Assembly (NCBI RefSeq): GCF_008935075.1
Contig: NZ_CP044545.1
Location: 771,501-835,500 of the forward strand
Length of the DNA stretch: 64,000 bases
Origin: Pradoshia sp. D12
Lineage (GTDB): Bacteria; Bacillota; Bacilli; Bacillales; Pradoshiaceae
Direction of reading: 5' to 3'
Position numbers and translations under genes: made by a program. How positions within the stretch are numbered: position 1 is the stretch's first letter; every line of letters starts with the position of its first letter. A model generated the notes under the pieces. It saw only the letters and a list, made by a program, of their open reading frames with translations, had not been told where the DNA came from and ran no database searches. Positions 47,145-56,548 of the stretch are shown here, piece after piece.

Positions 47145-49142
47145 ATGGGTTATAAGTTTTTAAAAATATTTGACCATTCTCGTTTAGTACACATTCTTCT
47201 GCTTGGTCTATCGTTCATAGCCCTTATCATAAGTTCATTCCTTTATCTGCTCTTAAATCAGGAAGTTGATTTGTCTCATCTGAAAACTGAGCTTATGCAG
47301 CCAACCATCATTTATGATATGGATGGAGAAGAGGCTAGTAAAATTTCAGCAAATAAGACAGAAGGGGTTTCAATTAATCAGATTCCAGAGCATGTGATTG
47401 ATGCTGTTATATCAATAGAAGACCGACGTTTTTATGAACATAGTGGGATTGATTATATAGGGATTATTCGAGCAGCATATGAGAATTTCACTGCAGGAAC
47501 TGTTGTTCAGGGTGGAAGTACTATCACGCAGCAACTAGCAAAAATAACACTTTTAACGCCTGAACAAACCTTGAAGAGAAAGCTGAAGGAGGTTTCGATA
47601 GCCAGCCAGATTGAACGTGAATACTCAAAAGATGAAATCATGGAGATGTATTTAAATCAAATTTATTTTGGGCATGGCGCTTGGGGAATTCAAAATGCCA
47701 GCAAAGTATATTTTGGAAAAGAAATCGAAAAGGTCAATCTATCTGAGGCAGCTTTGTTAGCTGGTTTAATACATGCTCCCTCTGTTCTGGATCCTTATAA
47801 AAACTTTGAGGCGGCAAAAAAAAGGCAAGAAGTAGTGTTGGTTCAGATGGAAAATAGTGGGTTTATTACGAGTGAAGAGAGGGAATCAGCAGCTGAAGAA
47901 GAAATAAGTTTCACAGAGTTAAGCGATCCCTTAAAAGGAATGTTTCCCTACTATGTTGACCAGGTGATTATGGAAGCTGACAAAACATATGGAATAAAGC
48001 AGGACGAGTTGTTAACAGGTGGATATAAAATATACACAGAACTAGATCAAGGTATGCAGGAAGATATGGAAGAAGTATATAAACAAGATGATTTGTTTGC
48101 AAAAGGTTCAAATGCAGATGAATTAGTACAAAGCAGTGCCGTTTTGCTTGATCCAAAGACTGGCGGTGTCAGAGCCCTTATTGGGGGAAGGGGAGAGCAT
48201 GTTTTTCTTGGATATAACAGAGCGACACAATTAAAAGCCCAGCCAGGTTCAGTGATGAAGCCCCTCGCAGTTTATACACCTGCCCTTGAAAAAGGATATA
48301 AACCTACAGATTTGATTAAAGATACGGAGATGGAATTTGCAGGAGGTTATTCACCGAAGAATTATAATGATCAGTATGAAGGAGAAGTTCCGATGTTCGA
48401 GGCTGTGTATAAATCGAAAAATATCCCTGCAGTCTGGCTTTTGAATGAAATAGGCATACAAGCTGGAATGGATTATGCAGAGAAATTTGGCATTAAACTT
48501 GGAAAGAATGACCGAACACTGGGTCTTGCTTTAGGTGGGCTAAACGAGGGAGTATCTCCACTGCAGATGGCTTCAGCCTATTCTGTATTTGCAAATGGAG
48601 GTGTACGTCAGGAAGCACACCTTATCCGGAAGATTGTAGATGCGAGCGGCAAAGAAGTTGCTGTCTTTAAAGGGAAAAAAATTAAAGTAACGACCAAGGA
48701 AGTAGCAAAAAATATGACTGCCATGCTAAAGGGTGTGGTTGATTATGAAGGTGGAACTGGAACAAATGCAAAGGTTGAAAATAGAGATATCGCTGGAAAA
48801 ACAGGTTCAACTCAGGTAGATAATGTGTCTAGACAGGACGCGGTAAAGGACCAATGGTTTGTCGGTTATTCTCCCAACCTCGTTGGTGCCGTGTGGATGG
48901 GCTATGATAAAACAACAGCCAATCAGTATCTTTACAAAGATAAAATAAGCGGTGCAAATATTGTTTTTCAGGAAATTATGACAAAAGCCTTACAAAATGT
49001 CGAAAATCAAACATTTGATGTTCCAACAATAGATGATATGGAAAAGGAAGTAGAAAAGAACCGTTTTAAAAACTATTGGATTGAGCAAAAGGAAAAGATT
49101 CAGAAAAACTTTGATGAATGGATCAATCGCTGGAAAAATTAA
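47145..49142 (+). CDS. Class A penicillin-binding protein (bifunctional peptidoglycan synthase)
   Basis: A 665-residue PBP: short cytoplasmic tail, one membrane helix (about 15-38), a glycosyltransferase domain with SIEDRRFYEHSGID, QGGSTITQQLAK and KRKLKE motifs (about 85-250), and a transpeptidase domain with SxxK as GSVMKP, SxN as SKN and KTG as GKTGST. It resembles the PbpF/PbpG (PBP2C/2D) type used in growth or spore germ-wall synthesis. The ATG lies behind GAGAGGATGAG; the TTG nine codons upstream has no ribosome site. Confidence 0.9.
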   Translation: MGYKFLKIFDHSRLVHILLLGLSFIALIISSFLYLLLNQEVDLSHLKTELMQPTIIYDMDGEEASKISANKTEGVSINQIPEHVIDAVISIEDRRFYEHSGIDYIGIIRAAYENFTAGTVVQGGSTITQQLAKITLLTPEQTLKRKLKEVSIASQIEREYSKDEIMEMYLNQIYFGHGAWGIQNASKVYFGKEIEKVNLSEAALLAGLIHAPSVLDPYKNFEAAKKRQEVVLVQMENSGFITSEERESAAEEEISFTELSDPLKGMFPYYVDQVIMEADKTYGIKQDELLTGGYKIYTELDQGMQEDMEEVYKQDDLFAKGSNADELVQSSAVLLDPKTGGVRALIGGRGEHVFLGYNRATQLKAQPGSVMKPLAVYTPALEKGYKPTDLIKDTEMEFAGGYSPKNYNDQYEGEVPMFEAVYKSKNIPAVWLLNEIGIQAGMDYAEKFGIKLGKNDRTLGLALGGLNEGVSPLQMASAYSVFANGGVRQEAHLIRKIVDASGKEVAVFKGKKIKVTTKEVAKNMTAMLKGVVDYEGGTGTNAKVENRDIAGKTGSTQVDNVSRQDAVKDQWFVGYSPNLVGAVWMGYDKTTANQYLYKDKISGANIVFQEIMTKALQNVENQTFDVPTIDDMEKEVEKNRFKNYWIEQKEKIQKNFDEWINRWKN

Positions 49143-49181
49143 TTAAAAAATAAGTTGCCTTCCATATTCAATAGGAATGAA

Positions 49182-49230
49182 AAAAGCCCATTTGAAATCG
49201 TAAATTTTACGGTCTCAAATGGGCTTTTCT
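49182..49230. terminator. Bidirectional terminator
   Basis: AGCCCATTTGA/TCAAATGGGCT stem with an inner TAAA/TTTA pair, T-rich on both strands, between the convergent PBP and HPr-like genes. Confidence 0.9.
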
Positions 49231-49242
49231 ACTATGCTGTAA

Positions 49243-49539
49243 TTAAGACATAGAGGGTGTTAACTCAGTATTTTCTGTCAGACATATTGTTTCGATTTGC
49301 TCAATTGCCCCTTGAGCATTTTCGCCTTTAACAAGGACTTTAACATGTGCATCCGTACCTAATGTTAGGAAAAAAGCTGTTAAAGAAGAAATATCCTTTA
49401 CGTTAATTTCTTGTGTATTCCTTACCAATTTGATTGTTCCATTAAAGTTTTTCGCATATTGTGCTATACACATTAATTGTGGAAGTGTTATTTGTTTTTG
49501 AATGGAAAGTTCAGAAGAACCGATTTCATATTTTTGCAT
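49243..49539 (-). CDS. HPr-like protein lacking both phosphorylation sites
   Basis: A 98-residue protein that aligns without gaps to B. subtilis HPr across about 70 residues (LxxxYxANxxGTIKL, NVKDISSLTAFFLTLG). The catalytic His15 position is Thr18 and the regulatory Ser46 position is Asp49, so it can neither take part in PTS phosphotransfer nor be phosphorylated by HPr kinase; Asp49 could mimic phospho-Ser. Crh, by comparison, keeps Ser46. It may bind CcpA or another partner constitutively. AAAGGTGAG precedes the ATG. Confidence 0.75.
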   Translation of the reverse strand: MQKYEIGSSELSIQKQITLPQLMCIAQYAKNFNGTIKLVRNTQEINVKDISSLTAFFLTLGTDAHVKVLVKGENAQGAIEQIETICLTENTELTPSMS

Positions 49540-49759
49540 TTTGTCTCACCTTTTCCTCTGTTATTGAGCTAATTTATATACTATTTACCCTGTGTTAAAT
49601 TAATTAAACAAAATATAGATAACGTGGGAAATTAATGATGGATTGGAATCAACATGAGTGATAGTCATAGAATTGTAAAATATTTTCATTTTTTAACCGG
49701 TCAGCCCAGAGTTAAATGTGCTATTTTTATCATTATAAGGATATGAGGAGGTAGGGAAA

Positions 49760-49843
49760 ATGATTGATTATACTGTAACGCTTGCTATAGCTAGTATCAT
49801 GACTTTAGGCTTTTTTATCGGGCACATGCTTTGGGATGCGTAA
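49760..49843 (+). CDS. 27-residue single-helix membrane peptide
   Basis: MIDYTVTLAIASIMTLGFFI and seven more residues (GHMLWDA) form one membrane helix. AGGAGG lies eight bases before the ATG, an ideal ribosome site in a gap that holds no other frame. Its size and helix suggest a small accessory subunit of a membrane complex; the partner is unknown. It ends 123 bases before fumC and could be its own transcript. Confidence 0.68.
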   Translation: MIDYTVTLAIASIMTLGFFIGHMLWDA

Positions 49844-49966
49844 ACCTAATATCTCCTAAAAGCTAACAGTCAAGGGGATTAGATTTAAGCGCTATCATTT
49901 GACCATCTGCTATAATAGAGAGTATGTTCTTAATAGTAAGATAATACTTTATAGGGGATGATGAAG

Positions 49967-51355
49967 GTGGAATATCGGATTGAAAAAGATACGATGGGAG
50001 AAGTGCGTGTTCCAGCTGATAGCTATTGGGGGGCTCAAACAGAGCGTAGCCGCAACAATTTTAAAATTGGACAAGAATTAATGCCAATTGAGATTGTATA
50101 TGCCTTTGCCCACCTAAAAAAAGCCGCTGCTTATTCCAATTTTGATTTAGGTAATTTATCGGAAGAAAAAAAGAATGCGATATCATACGTATGTGATGAG
50201 ATTATCGCAGGAAATTTAAATAGTCAATTTCCTCTAAAAGTTTGGCAAACTGGAAGTGGAACCCAAAGCAATATGAATGTGAATGAAGTAGTAGCACGTA
50301 AAGGGAATGAATGGCTGGAGAATAATGGGTTTGAAGCAACGCTGCACCCTAATGATGATGTAAACATGTCTCAAAGCTCCAATGATACATACCCAACGGC
50401 TTTACATATTGCAGCTTATGAAACTATACATAAAAATGTTTTGCCTGAAATTATTGCTTTTAGGAAAGTACTTCAAGAAAAAGAGCAGGAGTTTATGGGA
50501 ATTGTTAAAATTGGACGTACTCACCTGCAGGATGCTACACCATTAACACTTGGCCAGGAAATAAGCGGATGGAGATTCAGTTTTGAACGTTCAGAACAGA
50601 TGATTAGGGAAAGTGCCGAGAAGCTGCTTAGCCTTGCGATAGGAGGTACTGCTGTTGGTACAGGCATTAATGCCCATCTCGAATTTGGGGATAAAACAGC
50701 GGGATATATATCTGAACAAACCGGTTATAACTTCATTTCTTCACCAAACAAATTTCATGCATTGACCAGCCATGATGAGATTGTTTATGCGCATGGTGCA
50801 TTAAAAGCTTTGGCTATGGATGCGATGAAGGTGGCCAATGATATACGCTGGTTGGCAAGCGGCCCTCGCAGTGGTATTGGGGAGATTACCATTCCTGCAA
50901 ATGAACCTGGGAGTTCGATTATGCCTGGTAAAGTAAATCCGACGCAAAGTGAAGCTTTAACAATGGTAGCTGTTCAAGTATTGGGAAATGATACATCCAT
51001 TGGATTTGCTGCAAGCCAGGGGAATTTCGAATTAAATGTATTTAAACCCGTGATTGCTTATAATTTCCTGCAATCTGCCAGATTATTGTCAGATTCGCTT
51101 AAATCCTTCAGGGTTAATTGCCTGGTTGGACTTGAGGCTAATATTGAAAGCATTCAAAAAAATGTAGAGTCCTCCCTTATGCTCGTAACGGCACTAAACC
51201 CGCATATAGGCTATGAGAAAGCAGCTGAAATTGCTAAGCTTGCCTTTAAAGATAACAGTACGTTAAAAGAAACAGCCTTGAAATTGGGTTATTTAACTGA
51301 GGAAGAATTTGATCAATGGGTAAATCCAAAAGATATGGTCAAACAAAAATCCTAA
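49967..51355 (+). CDS. fumC: Class II fumarase
   Basis: A 462-residue fumarate hydratase of the citric acid cycle, very similar in sequence to B. subtilis CitG. Motifs include [27 protein letters not shown] and the superfamily signature [11 protein letters not shown]. The GTG start lines up with the first residue of CitG (M-E-Y-R-I-E) and has AGGGGA nine bases upstream; two ATG codons in front overlap the site. Monocistronic with a strong terminator. Confidence 0.95.
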   Translation: MEYRIEKDTMGEVRVPADSYWGAQTERSRNNFKIGQELMPIEIVYAFAHLKKAAAYSNFDLGNLSEEKKNAISYVCDEIIAGNLNSQFPLKVWQTGSGTQSNMNVNEVVARKGNEWLENNGFEATLHPNDDVNMSQSSNDTYPTALHIAAYETIHKNVLPEIIAFRKVLQEKEQEFMGIVKIGRTHLQDATPLTLGQEISGWRFSFERSEQMIRESAEKLLSLAIGGTAVGTGINAHLEFGDKTAGYISEQTGYNFISSPNKFHALTSHDEIVYAHGALKALAMDAMKVANDIRWLASGPRSGIGEITIPANEPGSSIMPGKVNPTQSEALTMVAVQVLGNDTSIGFAASQGNFELNVFKPVIAYNFLQSARLLSDSLKSFRVNCLVGLEANIESIQKNVESSLMLVTALNPHIGYEKAAEIAKLAFKDNSTLKETALKLGYLTEEEFDQWVNPKDMVKQKS

Positions 51356-51365
51356 AAACATTCGT

Positions 51366-51401
51366 AACCCCCTTCCGAATTGTTCGGAAGGGGGTTTTAG
51401 C
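51366..51401. terminator. Strong bidirectional terminator
   Basis: AACCCCCTTCCGAA/TTCGGAAGGGGGTT stem with a TTG loop between the convergent fumC and spore-protein genes. Confidence 0.93.
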
Positions 51402-51422
51402 CATTTTATATGAAATTTTTAA

Positions 51423-51638
51423 TTAAGATTGAGATCTGCCGCTGATTTGTTGTTCACCCATACGAACAAGTCTTTTTGTGATTTCCCCTCCAACAGATCC
51501 GTTTGCGCGAGCTGTTGTTTCAGCACCAAGTTGTACTCCAAACTCAGTAGATATTTCGTATTTCATTTGATTGATTGCTTCTGCTGCACCTGGAGCAACC
51601 AATTGATTAGAGTTATTGTTTGAGCTGTTTTGAGCCAT
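51423..51638 (-). CDS. sspB: Alpha/beta-type small acid-soluble spore protein
   Basis: A 71-residue SASP that coats spore DNA and is degraded by GPR at germination. The two conserved blocks are complete: [20 protein letters not shown], with the GPR cleavage region at [10 protein letters not shown], and [20 protein letters not shown]. It is 2.8 kb from yheE, as B. subtilis sspB is near yheE, which supports that orthology. AAAGGAG lies upstream. The transcript leader holds a tRNA-like element behind a sigma-G-type promoter. Confidence 0.93.
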   Translation of the reverse strand: MAQNSSNNNSNQLVAPGAAEAINQMKYEISTEFGVQLGAETTARANGSVGGEITKRLVRMGEQQISGRSQS

Positions 51639-51670
51639 GATGTTAATCTCCTTTAAAAAAATGATTTATT

Positions 51671-51749
51671 TGGCTGGGTCAGTCGGATTTGAACCGACAT
51701 ACAGGAGATTATCGTATGAAATCTCCTAAGCCCTAAACGGCTTGACCCA
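51671..51749 (-). ncRNA. tRNA-like RNA in the spore-protein leader
   Basis: On the minus strand the 5' TGGGTCA pairs over seven bases with 3' TGACCCA, followed by a discriminator G and an encoded CCA. A perfect T arm (GTCGG, loop TTCAAAT, CCGAC) and a D-like arm (AGCC, loop GTTTAG, GGCT) are present. The middle arm is not an anticodon arm: AGGAGATT/AATCTCCT, eight pairs around a nine-base loop TCATACGAT. About 79 bases in total. It resembles in kind the tRNA-Other RNA described from Bacillus cereus, as I recall it. It lies 32 bases before the spore-protein start, on the same strand. Confidence 0.8.
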
Positions 51750-51776
51750 TTGATGTGAGTGCGTCTTTCTACTAGC

Positions 51777-51807
51777 TAGTATGGAAGGTCACACTTTAAT
51801 TTATACA
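51777..51807 (-). promoter_or_regulatory. Candidate sigma-G promoter
   Basis: On the minus strand TGTATA, 18 bases, CATACTA. The -10 is an exact match for forespore sigma-G and the -35 one base off TGAATA. It would start transcription about 20 bases before the tRNA-like element, which continues into the spore-protein gene. Confidence 0.72.
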
Positions 51808-51945
51808 TAGATATAAAAAGGTAAAAGCTGGAGTTGATAAGATTCGTAAGGGTGTACAAGCAGGAAAATATTATCTGGATTCCATGAACATAAAAAATCT
51901 CATGGGTGAAACGCTAAGGAAAAGAAAAGGTTTGGAGAGGATAAT

Positions 51946-52194
51946 ATGGAATGTCCTTTATGTAATGGTCTAACTTCTATAGAATACTTATGTAAAAATT
52001 GTGATATAAATATGGAGGACTTTGGGAAGGTAATGGATTACTATGACGACTATAGTGCATACCTGGAAACCAATATACAAAAACAAACGGACGGAGATCC
52101 TCAATCGGTAAGACAAAATATATGCAAACATCTTTTATCCTGCAGTCAATGTGGAAACGACGAGGTAGTATCTATTCACGAAATGTATATTTGA
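51946..52194 (+). CDS. Small zinc-ribbon-like protein
   Basis: An 82-residue soluble protein with three CxxC pairs: CPLC at the start, CKNC near residue 16 and CSQC near residue 67, plus a further cysteine near 60, suggesting one or two zinc sites. The rest is acidic and helical. GGAGAGG precedes the ATG. No family recognised. Position between the spore-protein unit and msmX gives no clear clue to its role. Confidence 0.68.
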   Translation: MECPLCNGLTSIEYLCKNCDINMEDFGKVMDYYDDYSAYLETNIQKQTDGDPQSVRQNICKHLLSCSQCGNDEVVSIHEMYI

Positions 52195-52241
52195 GAATAA
52201 TTATAATTCCTGAAAACTGAATTAAAGCCATATCAGGAAAC

Positions 52242-52273
52242 AAAAAAGCCAAAATCCCGAGAGATTTGGCTTT
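52242..52273 (-). terminator. Terminator after msmX
   Basis: AAAGCCAAAATC/GATTTGGCTTT stem followed on the minus strand by TTTTTTG. Confidence 0.83.
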
Positions 52274-52289
52274 GAGTTTTTATAATTAA

Positions 52290-53390
52290 TTATGGGCGAA
52301 TTCTTAACTCAGTGTCTTTATCAAAGAAGTGTGCTTTGTTGATATCTAATCCTAATTTAATGGTATCCATTGGACTGATATCAGAACGTGAATCGATACG
52401 TGCTACGATGGATTGACCTTCAATTTGAGTATAGAGCATCGTTTCAGCACCCATTAATTCTGCCACTTCAATTATGCAGCTGACTGTAGTTTCTGGGGAT
52501 GCATCCATGAATATAGGTTCATCATGGATATCCTCAGGACGAATGCCAAGGACAACGTCTTTACCTATATAGTCTTGTTTACGCAAATAGCTTAATTTAC
52601 CTTCAGGTACGGCGATGCGAGTGCTGCCGGTTACAAAATATCCATCTTCTAATTTTCCATTAATAAAGTTCATGGCAGGAGATCCGATAAATCCACCTAC
52701 AAAGATGTTTTCTGGATTTTCATAAACGTCTTTCGGTGCACCGACTTGTTGGATGAAGCCGTCTTTCATAACTACCAGACGAGTAGCCATTGTCATTGCT
52801 TCTGTTTGGTCATGTGTTACATAAATTGTAGTTGTATTTAATCTTTGATGAAGCTTAGCGATTTCAGCACGCATTTGTACGCGCAATTTAGCATCCAGGT
52901 TAGACAAAGGCTCATCCATAAGGAAAACTTTTGCGTCACGAACGATAGCACGGCCCAATGCAACACGCTGACGTTGACCGCCGGAAAGAGCTTTTGGTTT
53001 ACGATTTAAATATTCCTCGAGACCAAGAATACGTGCTGCATCTTTAACGCGGCGATCGATTTCAGCTTTATCAAATTTACGAAGCTTTAGTCCAAAAGCC
53101 ATATTATCATATACACTCATATGAGGATATAATGCATAGTTTTGGAAAACCATTGCAATATCACGGTCTTTTGGAGGTACATCATTCACGCGTTTATCAT
53201 CAATATAGAAGTCACCTTTAGAGATTTCTTCTAATCCGGCGATCATACGTAAGGTTGTGGATTTACCACATCCAGATGGACCTACGAAAACGATAAACTC
53301 TTTATCTTTTATGTGTAAATTAAAATCGGTTACTGCAGTTACCTTATTATCATAAACTTTATAAATATTTTCTAATTTTAACTGAGCCAT
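52290..53390 (-). CDS. msmX: Multi-sugar ABC transporter ATPase MsmX/UgpC
   Basis: A 366-residue shared ATPase that energises several carbohydrate ABC importers whose own operons lack one. Walker A is GPSGCGKST, signature LSGGQRQR, Walker B FLMDEPLSNLD, and the C-terminal MalK-type regulatory (TOBE/OB) domain begins near residue 240 with GIRPEDIH. The sequence closely follows B. subtilis MsmX. The ATG chosen has AGGAGG ten bases upstream; a 43-codon in-frame extension lacks a ribosome site. Next to a PucR-type regulator on the same strand. Confidence 0.93.
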   Translation of the reverse strand: MAQLKLENIYKVYDNKVTAVTDFNLHIKDKEFIVFVGPSGCGKSTTLRMIAGLEEISKGDFYIDDKRVNDVPPKDRDIAMVFQNYALYPHMSVYDNMAFGLKLRKFDKAEIDRRVKDAARILGLEEYLNRKPKALSGGQRQRVALGRAIVRDAKVFLMDEPLSNLDAKLRVQMRAEIAKLHQRLNTTTIYVTHDQTEAMTMATRLVVMKDGFIQQVGAPKDVYENPENIFVGGFIGSPAMNFINGKLEDGYFVTGSTRIAVPEGKLSYLRKQDYIGKDVVLGIRPEDIHDEPIFMDASPETTVSCIIEVAELMGAETMLYTQIEGQSIVARIDSRSDISPMDTIKLGLDINKAHFFDKDTELRIRP

Positions 53391-53525
53391 CTTTAAATGT
53401 CCTCCTTGATAACTATGTAATAATGAAACCCTTTTCACAAATAATTTTACTAGTCTAATAGTTAAAAATATATGTTCAATTTGCACAAATAAAATGATTA
53501 TGAAATGGGCTGGTTGCACTTATAG

Positions 53526-54425
53526 TTAATTTGTATTCTCCAGTAACCGGATGGCTAAATAGGCACATAAGCTGTCTTCGAATTTTCGAACATCGAGATT
53601 GGTAATTTCATAAAATTTATCAAGACGATATTTTAGACTGTTACGGTGAAGAAAAAGCTGTTTTGCAGCAACAGTAGCATTGGCATTAGCTTTAATGTAA
53701 ATCATAATAGTTTGGAGTAGATCTTTTTCATTTTCTAAAGTGCCGAGTAGATTTTTAGCTAGAGTTATACATAAAGTTTGATTTTTACCTAGTAATAAAA
53801 GATCCAAAAAAGCTGAAGAAAAAGTAATGACTTTATCTTTTGAGTTATACAGACGTATGGTTTTAAAGCAAGTATCTTCTGAAGAAAAATACGTTATGAT
53901 TTCATTCGAAAGCGGATAATTATTTCCTATAAATAAACGGAAATGTGCGTATAAATCGCTTTCAAGGGTATGAATGACAGCATTAAAATCTTGATTTGTG
54001 AGCAAAGTGGATTTGGTGTTTTCTATAATGACTCCGCTAGATGGGTCCTTCCAGCAAATGACCGGGTCATGAAAAAAGCCATTTATAGCATCGGAGAAGT
54101 CTGTAATATTAATATCATTGTTTGGAAGATTATAATGAATAAAGCGGTATGACCCATCTTCAATTTTCGGCAATGGTGCAGAATCCTGTTGGTATAATAA
54201 TTTGTGCCAATGCATTTGCTGGGCAGATCTATTAAGTTCTTCAGTATGAAGCAAAAAGGGTTCTAAAAAAATATTTAATAGAGCCAATTGATCAGATGAT
54301 ACAGACCTTTTTGGAATACCGATATATTGATTCGCATTTTCTATGTACCAATAATAGGATTGATCCTCCAACGGATATGAAACACGGATTGCGTTGGGAA
54401 AGAGTATAAGTAAGTCAGTGTTCAT
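53526..54425 (-). CDS. PucR/CdaR-type transcriptional regulator
   Basis: A 299-residue protein with the C-terminal PucR-type helix-turn-helix (about 235-295: NATVAAKQLFLHRNSLKYRLDKF, then LCAYLAIRLLE). The N-terminal part has no sensor domain I can name. It lies 135 bases upstream of msmX on the same strand and may control it. GGAGGATT precedes the ATG. Confidence 0.85.
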   Translation of the reverse strand: MNTDLLILFPNAIRVSYPLEDQSYYWYIENANQYIGIPKRSVSSDQLALLNIFLEPFLLHTEELNRSAQQMHWHKLLYQQDSAPLPKIEDGSYRFIHYNLPNNDINITDFSDAINGFFHDPVICWKDPSSGVIIENTKSTLLTNQDFNAVIHTLESDLYAHFRLFIGNNYPLSNEIITYFSSEDTCFKTIRLYNSKDKVITFSSAFLDLLLLGKNQTLCITLAKNLLGTLENEKDLLQTIMIYIKANANATVAAKQLFLHRNSLKYRLDKFYEITNLDVRKFEDSLCAYLAIRLLENTN

Positions 54426-54456
54426 GAGTAATCCTCCAAATATTTTGTATCATAGT

Positions 54457-54672
54457 CTATTGATTATCATATACATGATAAAGCATCAATTCGTGTACTC
54501 TAGATTCTAATTCTGCTTTAGCATAGTCAGATGGTTGTGTTTCAATCCAGGTAATAGAACCATCTTTATGGTAAACTCCTTTATACCGTTTTTTTTCAAA
54601 GTAGAAGGAAAACTTCCAACCAGGTATTTTTTCTGTTTCATATAATGATTTCCATTCAAAATGATTAATCAA
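54457..54672 (-). CDS. yheE: YheE-family protein
   Basis: A 71-residue small protein matching YheE (DUF5342): HFEWKSLYETEKIPGWKFSF, YKGVYHKDGSITW and HELMLYHVY are the conserved blocks. Function unknown. The TTG start follows GAGGTG at seven bases and matches the family start; an extension upstream has no ribosome site. It heads the conserved yhe block, though yheC and yheD, which lie between yheE and yheB in B. subtilis, are not here. Confidence 0.82.
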   Translation of the reverse strand: MINHFEWKSLYETEKIPGWKFSFYFEKKRYKGVYHKDGSITWIETQPSDYAKAELESRVHELMLYHVYDNQ

Positions 54673-54871
54673 TAGATTGCACCTCAAATCTAAATTTAAT
54701 AGCAATAATCATAATTATACACTTTAAATAAGCATTTATATCCAATTACAACCTCGTATAAGGAAAGCTAGCATCAAAATCTTTGAAAAATGGACACCGA
54801 TGGTTGCAATTTAATAGTAGAAAAGACTAAACTATTTCTTACAAACAGGAAGTTTTAAAAAGGAGCTACTT

Positions 54872-56008
54872 ATGGGTACATTTATAACGATTATCACAGT
54901 GGTTGTAGTAGGGGCCTTAATAGGCGGTATTACAAACGCCTTGGCCATAAAAATGCTATTCCACCCCTACGAGGCTATTTATATCTTTGGTAAACGCTTG
55001 CCATTTACGCCTGGGTTAATACCGAAAAGACGAGACGAATTGGCTGAGCAGATGGGGAAGATGGTTGTAGAACACTTAATCACTCCAGAGAGTATTAAAA
55101 ATAAACTGCTTACTGGTACTGTCAAAGTGGAAGCTAAGAGAATTGGAGAAAATATATTAGATAAAACAATTTTTTCTGAGATCTCTATAGAAAAGGCGCT
55201 TGAAAAAGCTGGGTTGGCTGACATTCCGGATTTAATCGTAAGAAAAATTGAATCGCATTCAACAAATTGGTTAGAGGATTGGTATTTGCAGCATAAAAAT
55301 AAACCTATAGCAACCTTTATACCAGCAAGTGTTGAGGAGAAAATAGAGAACAAAATACCGGATGTATCTCATTATATCTTGGATAAGGGAATCGCTTTTT
55401 TTGCCAGCAATCAAGGTAAGGAAAGACTTCAAAAAATGGCAGATGATTTCATGAGGGAACGGGGAAAACTCGGTGGAATTATGCAGATGCTATTAGGAAA
55501 TGTAAATCTTGGCGAGAAACTTCAGCCGGAGATTATTAAATTTCTCTCAAATCCTGGGACTAGGGATACGCTGACACAACTCCTGCATAGTGAGTGGCAT
55601 AAAATAAAACATAAGCAGATTTCAGACGTGGAGGAATTCTATTCATTGGATGAAATGAGAAGTTTACTCTATAAAGGAATTATAACCGGCTATAAAAAAG
55701 TGGATTTATCGAATCTGACACTTAATCAGATAACTGGTGAATGGAATGAGACCATCAAGGGAAGATTGCTGCCAAATGTTATTGAAGAGGTTGCAGCGAT
55801 TTTAATTGAAAAAGTACCAAGCATAATGGAAAAATTGAAACTAAAGGAAATTGTCCGTGATCAGGTTGCTTCTTTTCCGGTGGCTCGTCTGGAAGAAATG
55901 GTACTGTCTATCACAAAAAGTGAATTGAAAATGATTACGTATTTAGGAGCCCTATTAGGAGGCTTGATTGGAGTTTTCCAGGGAATCTTTATGATTTTGA
56001 TGAATTAA
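54872..56008 (+). CDS. yheB: DUF445 membrane protein YheB
   Basis: A 378-residue DUF445 protein with one N-terminal helix ([20 protein letters not shown]), a long helical middle, and one C-terminal helix ([20 protein letters not shown]). The early FHPY and [17 protein letters not shown] segments define the family. Function unknown. AAAAGGAG lies upstream. Same orientation and order as yheB-yheA in B. subtilis. Confidence 0.92.
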   Translation: MGTFITIITVVVVGALIGGITNALAIKMLFHPYEAIYIFGKRLPFTPGLIPKRRDELAEQMGKMVVEHLITPESIKNKLLTGTVKVEAKRIGENILDKTIFSEISIEKALEKAGLADIPDLIVRKIESHSTNWLEDWYLQHKNKPIATFIPASVEEKIENKIPDVSHYILDKGIAFFASNQGKERLQKMADDFMRERGKLGGIMQMLLGNVNLGEKLQPEIIKFLSNPGTRDTLTQLLHSEWHKIKHKQISDVEEFYSLDEMRSLLYKGIITGYKKVDLSNLTLNQITGEWNETIKGRLLPNVIEEVAAILIEKVPSIMEKLKLKEIVRDQVASFPVARLEEMVLSITKSELKMITYLGALLGGLIGVFQGIFMILMN

Positions 56009-56101
56009 AACCATTCCAGTAAACATACAATGGATGTATAATGCTTTCGATAATGGTATAGTAAGAGAGACTTCAGTGTAATAGAAAACAGGAGGTATAT
56101 G

Positions 56102-56452
56102 ATGTCAGTTAATTTATATGATTTAGCGTATACAGTAGAAAAAGGAATACGTGAAAGTGCAGAATACCAAGAACTAAAGAATCAATACAATGCGATAATG
56201 GCTGATGAGCAAGCAAGAACGATGTTTAACAATTTCAGAGATATTCAGCTAAATCTTCAGCAAAAACAAATGATGGGTCAGGAAATTACTGAAGAAGAAG
56301 TAATGCAGGCTCAAAAAACTGTTGCGCTTGTGCAACAACATGAAGCGATTTCTAAATTAATGGATGCTGAACAAAAAATGAGCGTCATCCTTACAGATCT
56401 CAATCGTATTATCACAAAACCATTGGAAGACTTGTACGGAACACAATCCTAA
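56102..56452 (+). CDS. yheA: YlbF/YmcA-family protein YheA
   Basis: A 116-residue all-helical protein of the YlbF/YmcA (Com_YlbF) superfamily, the group that includes the Y-complex proteins which modulate RNase Y and development, although YheA itself is uncharacterised. The centre QQKQMMGQEITEEEV is typical. GGAGG is six bases from this ATG and three from an ATG one codon earlier. It is 90 bases after yheB. Confidence 0.9.
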   Translation: MSVNLYDLAYTVEKGIRESAEYQELKNQYNAIMADEQARTMFNNFRDIQLNLQQKQMMGQEITEEEVMQAQKTVALVQQHEAISKLMDAEQKMSVILTDLNRIITKPLEDLYGTQS

Positions 56453-56461
56453 GCATATATG

Positions 56462-56548
56462 GAACCGATTAGTGTCGAATCTTCTCTGCCAGTTAGATTT
56501 ATTTAATTGGTGAAGGGAAGTTCAGGGCGCTAAATCGGTTCTTTTTTC
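56462..56548 (+). terminator. Long terminator hairpin after yheA
   Basis: GAACCGATT/AATCGGTTC outer stem with internal pairing, followed by TTTTTT. Confidence 0.7.
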
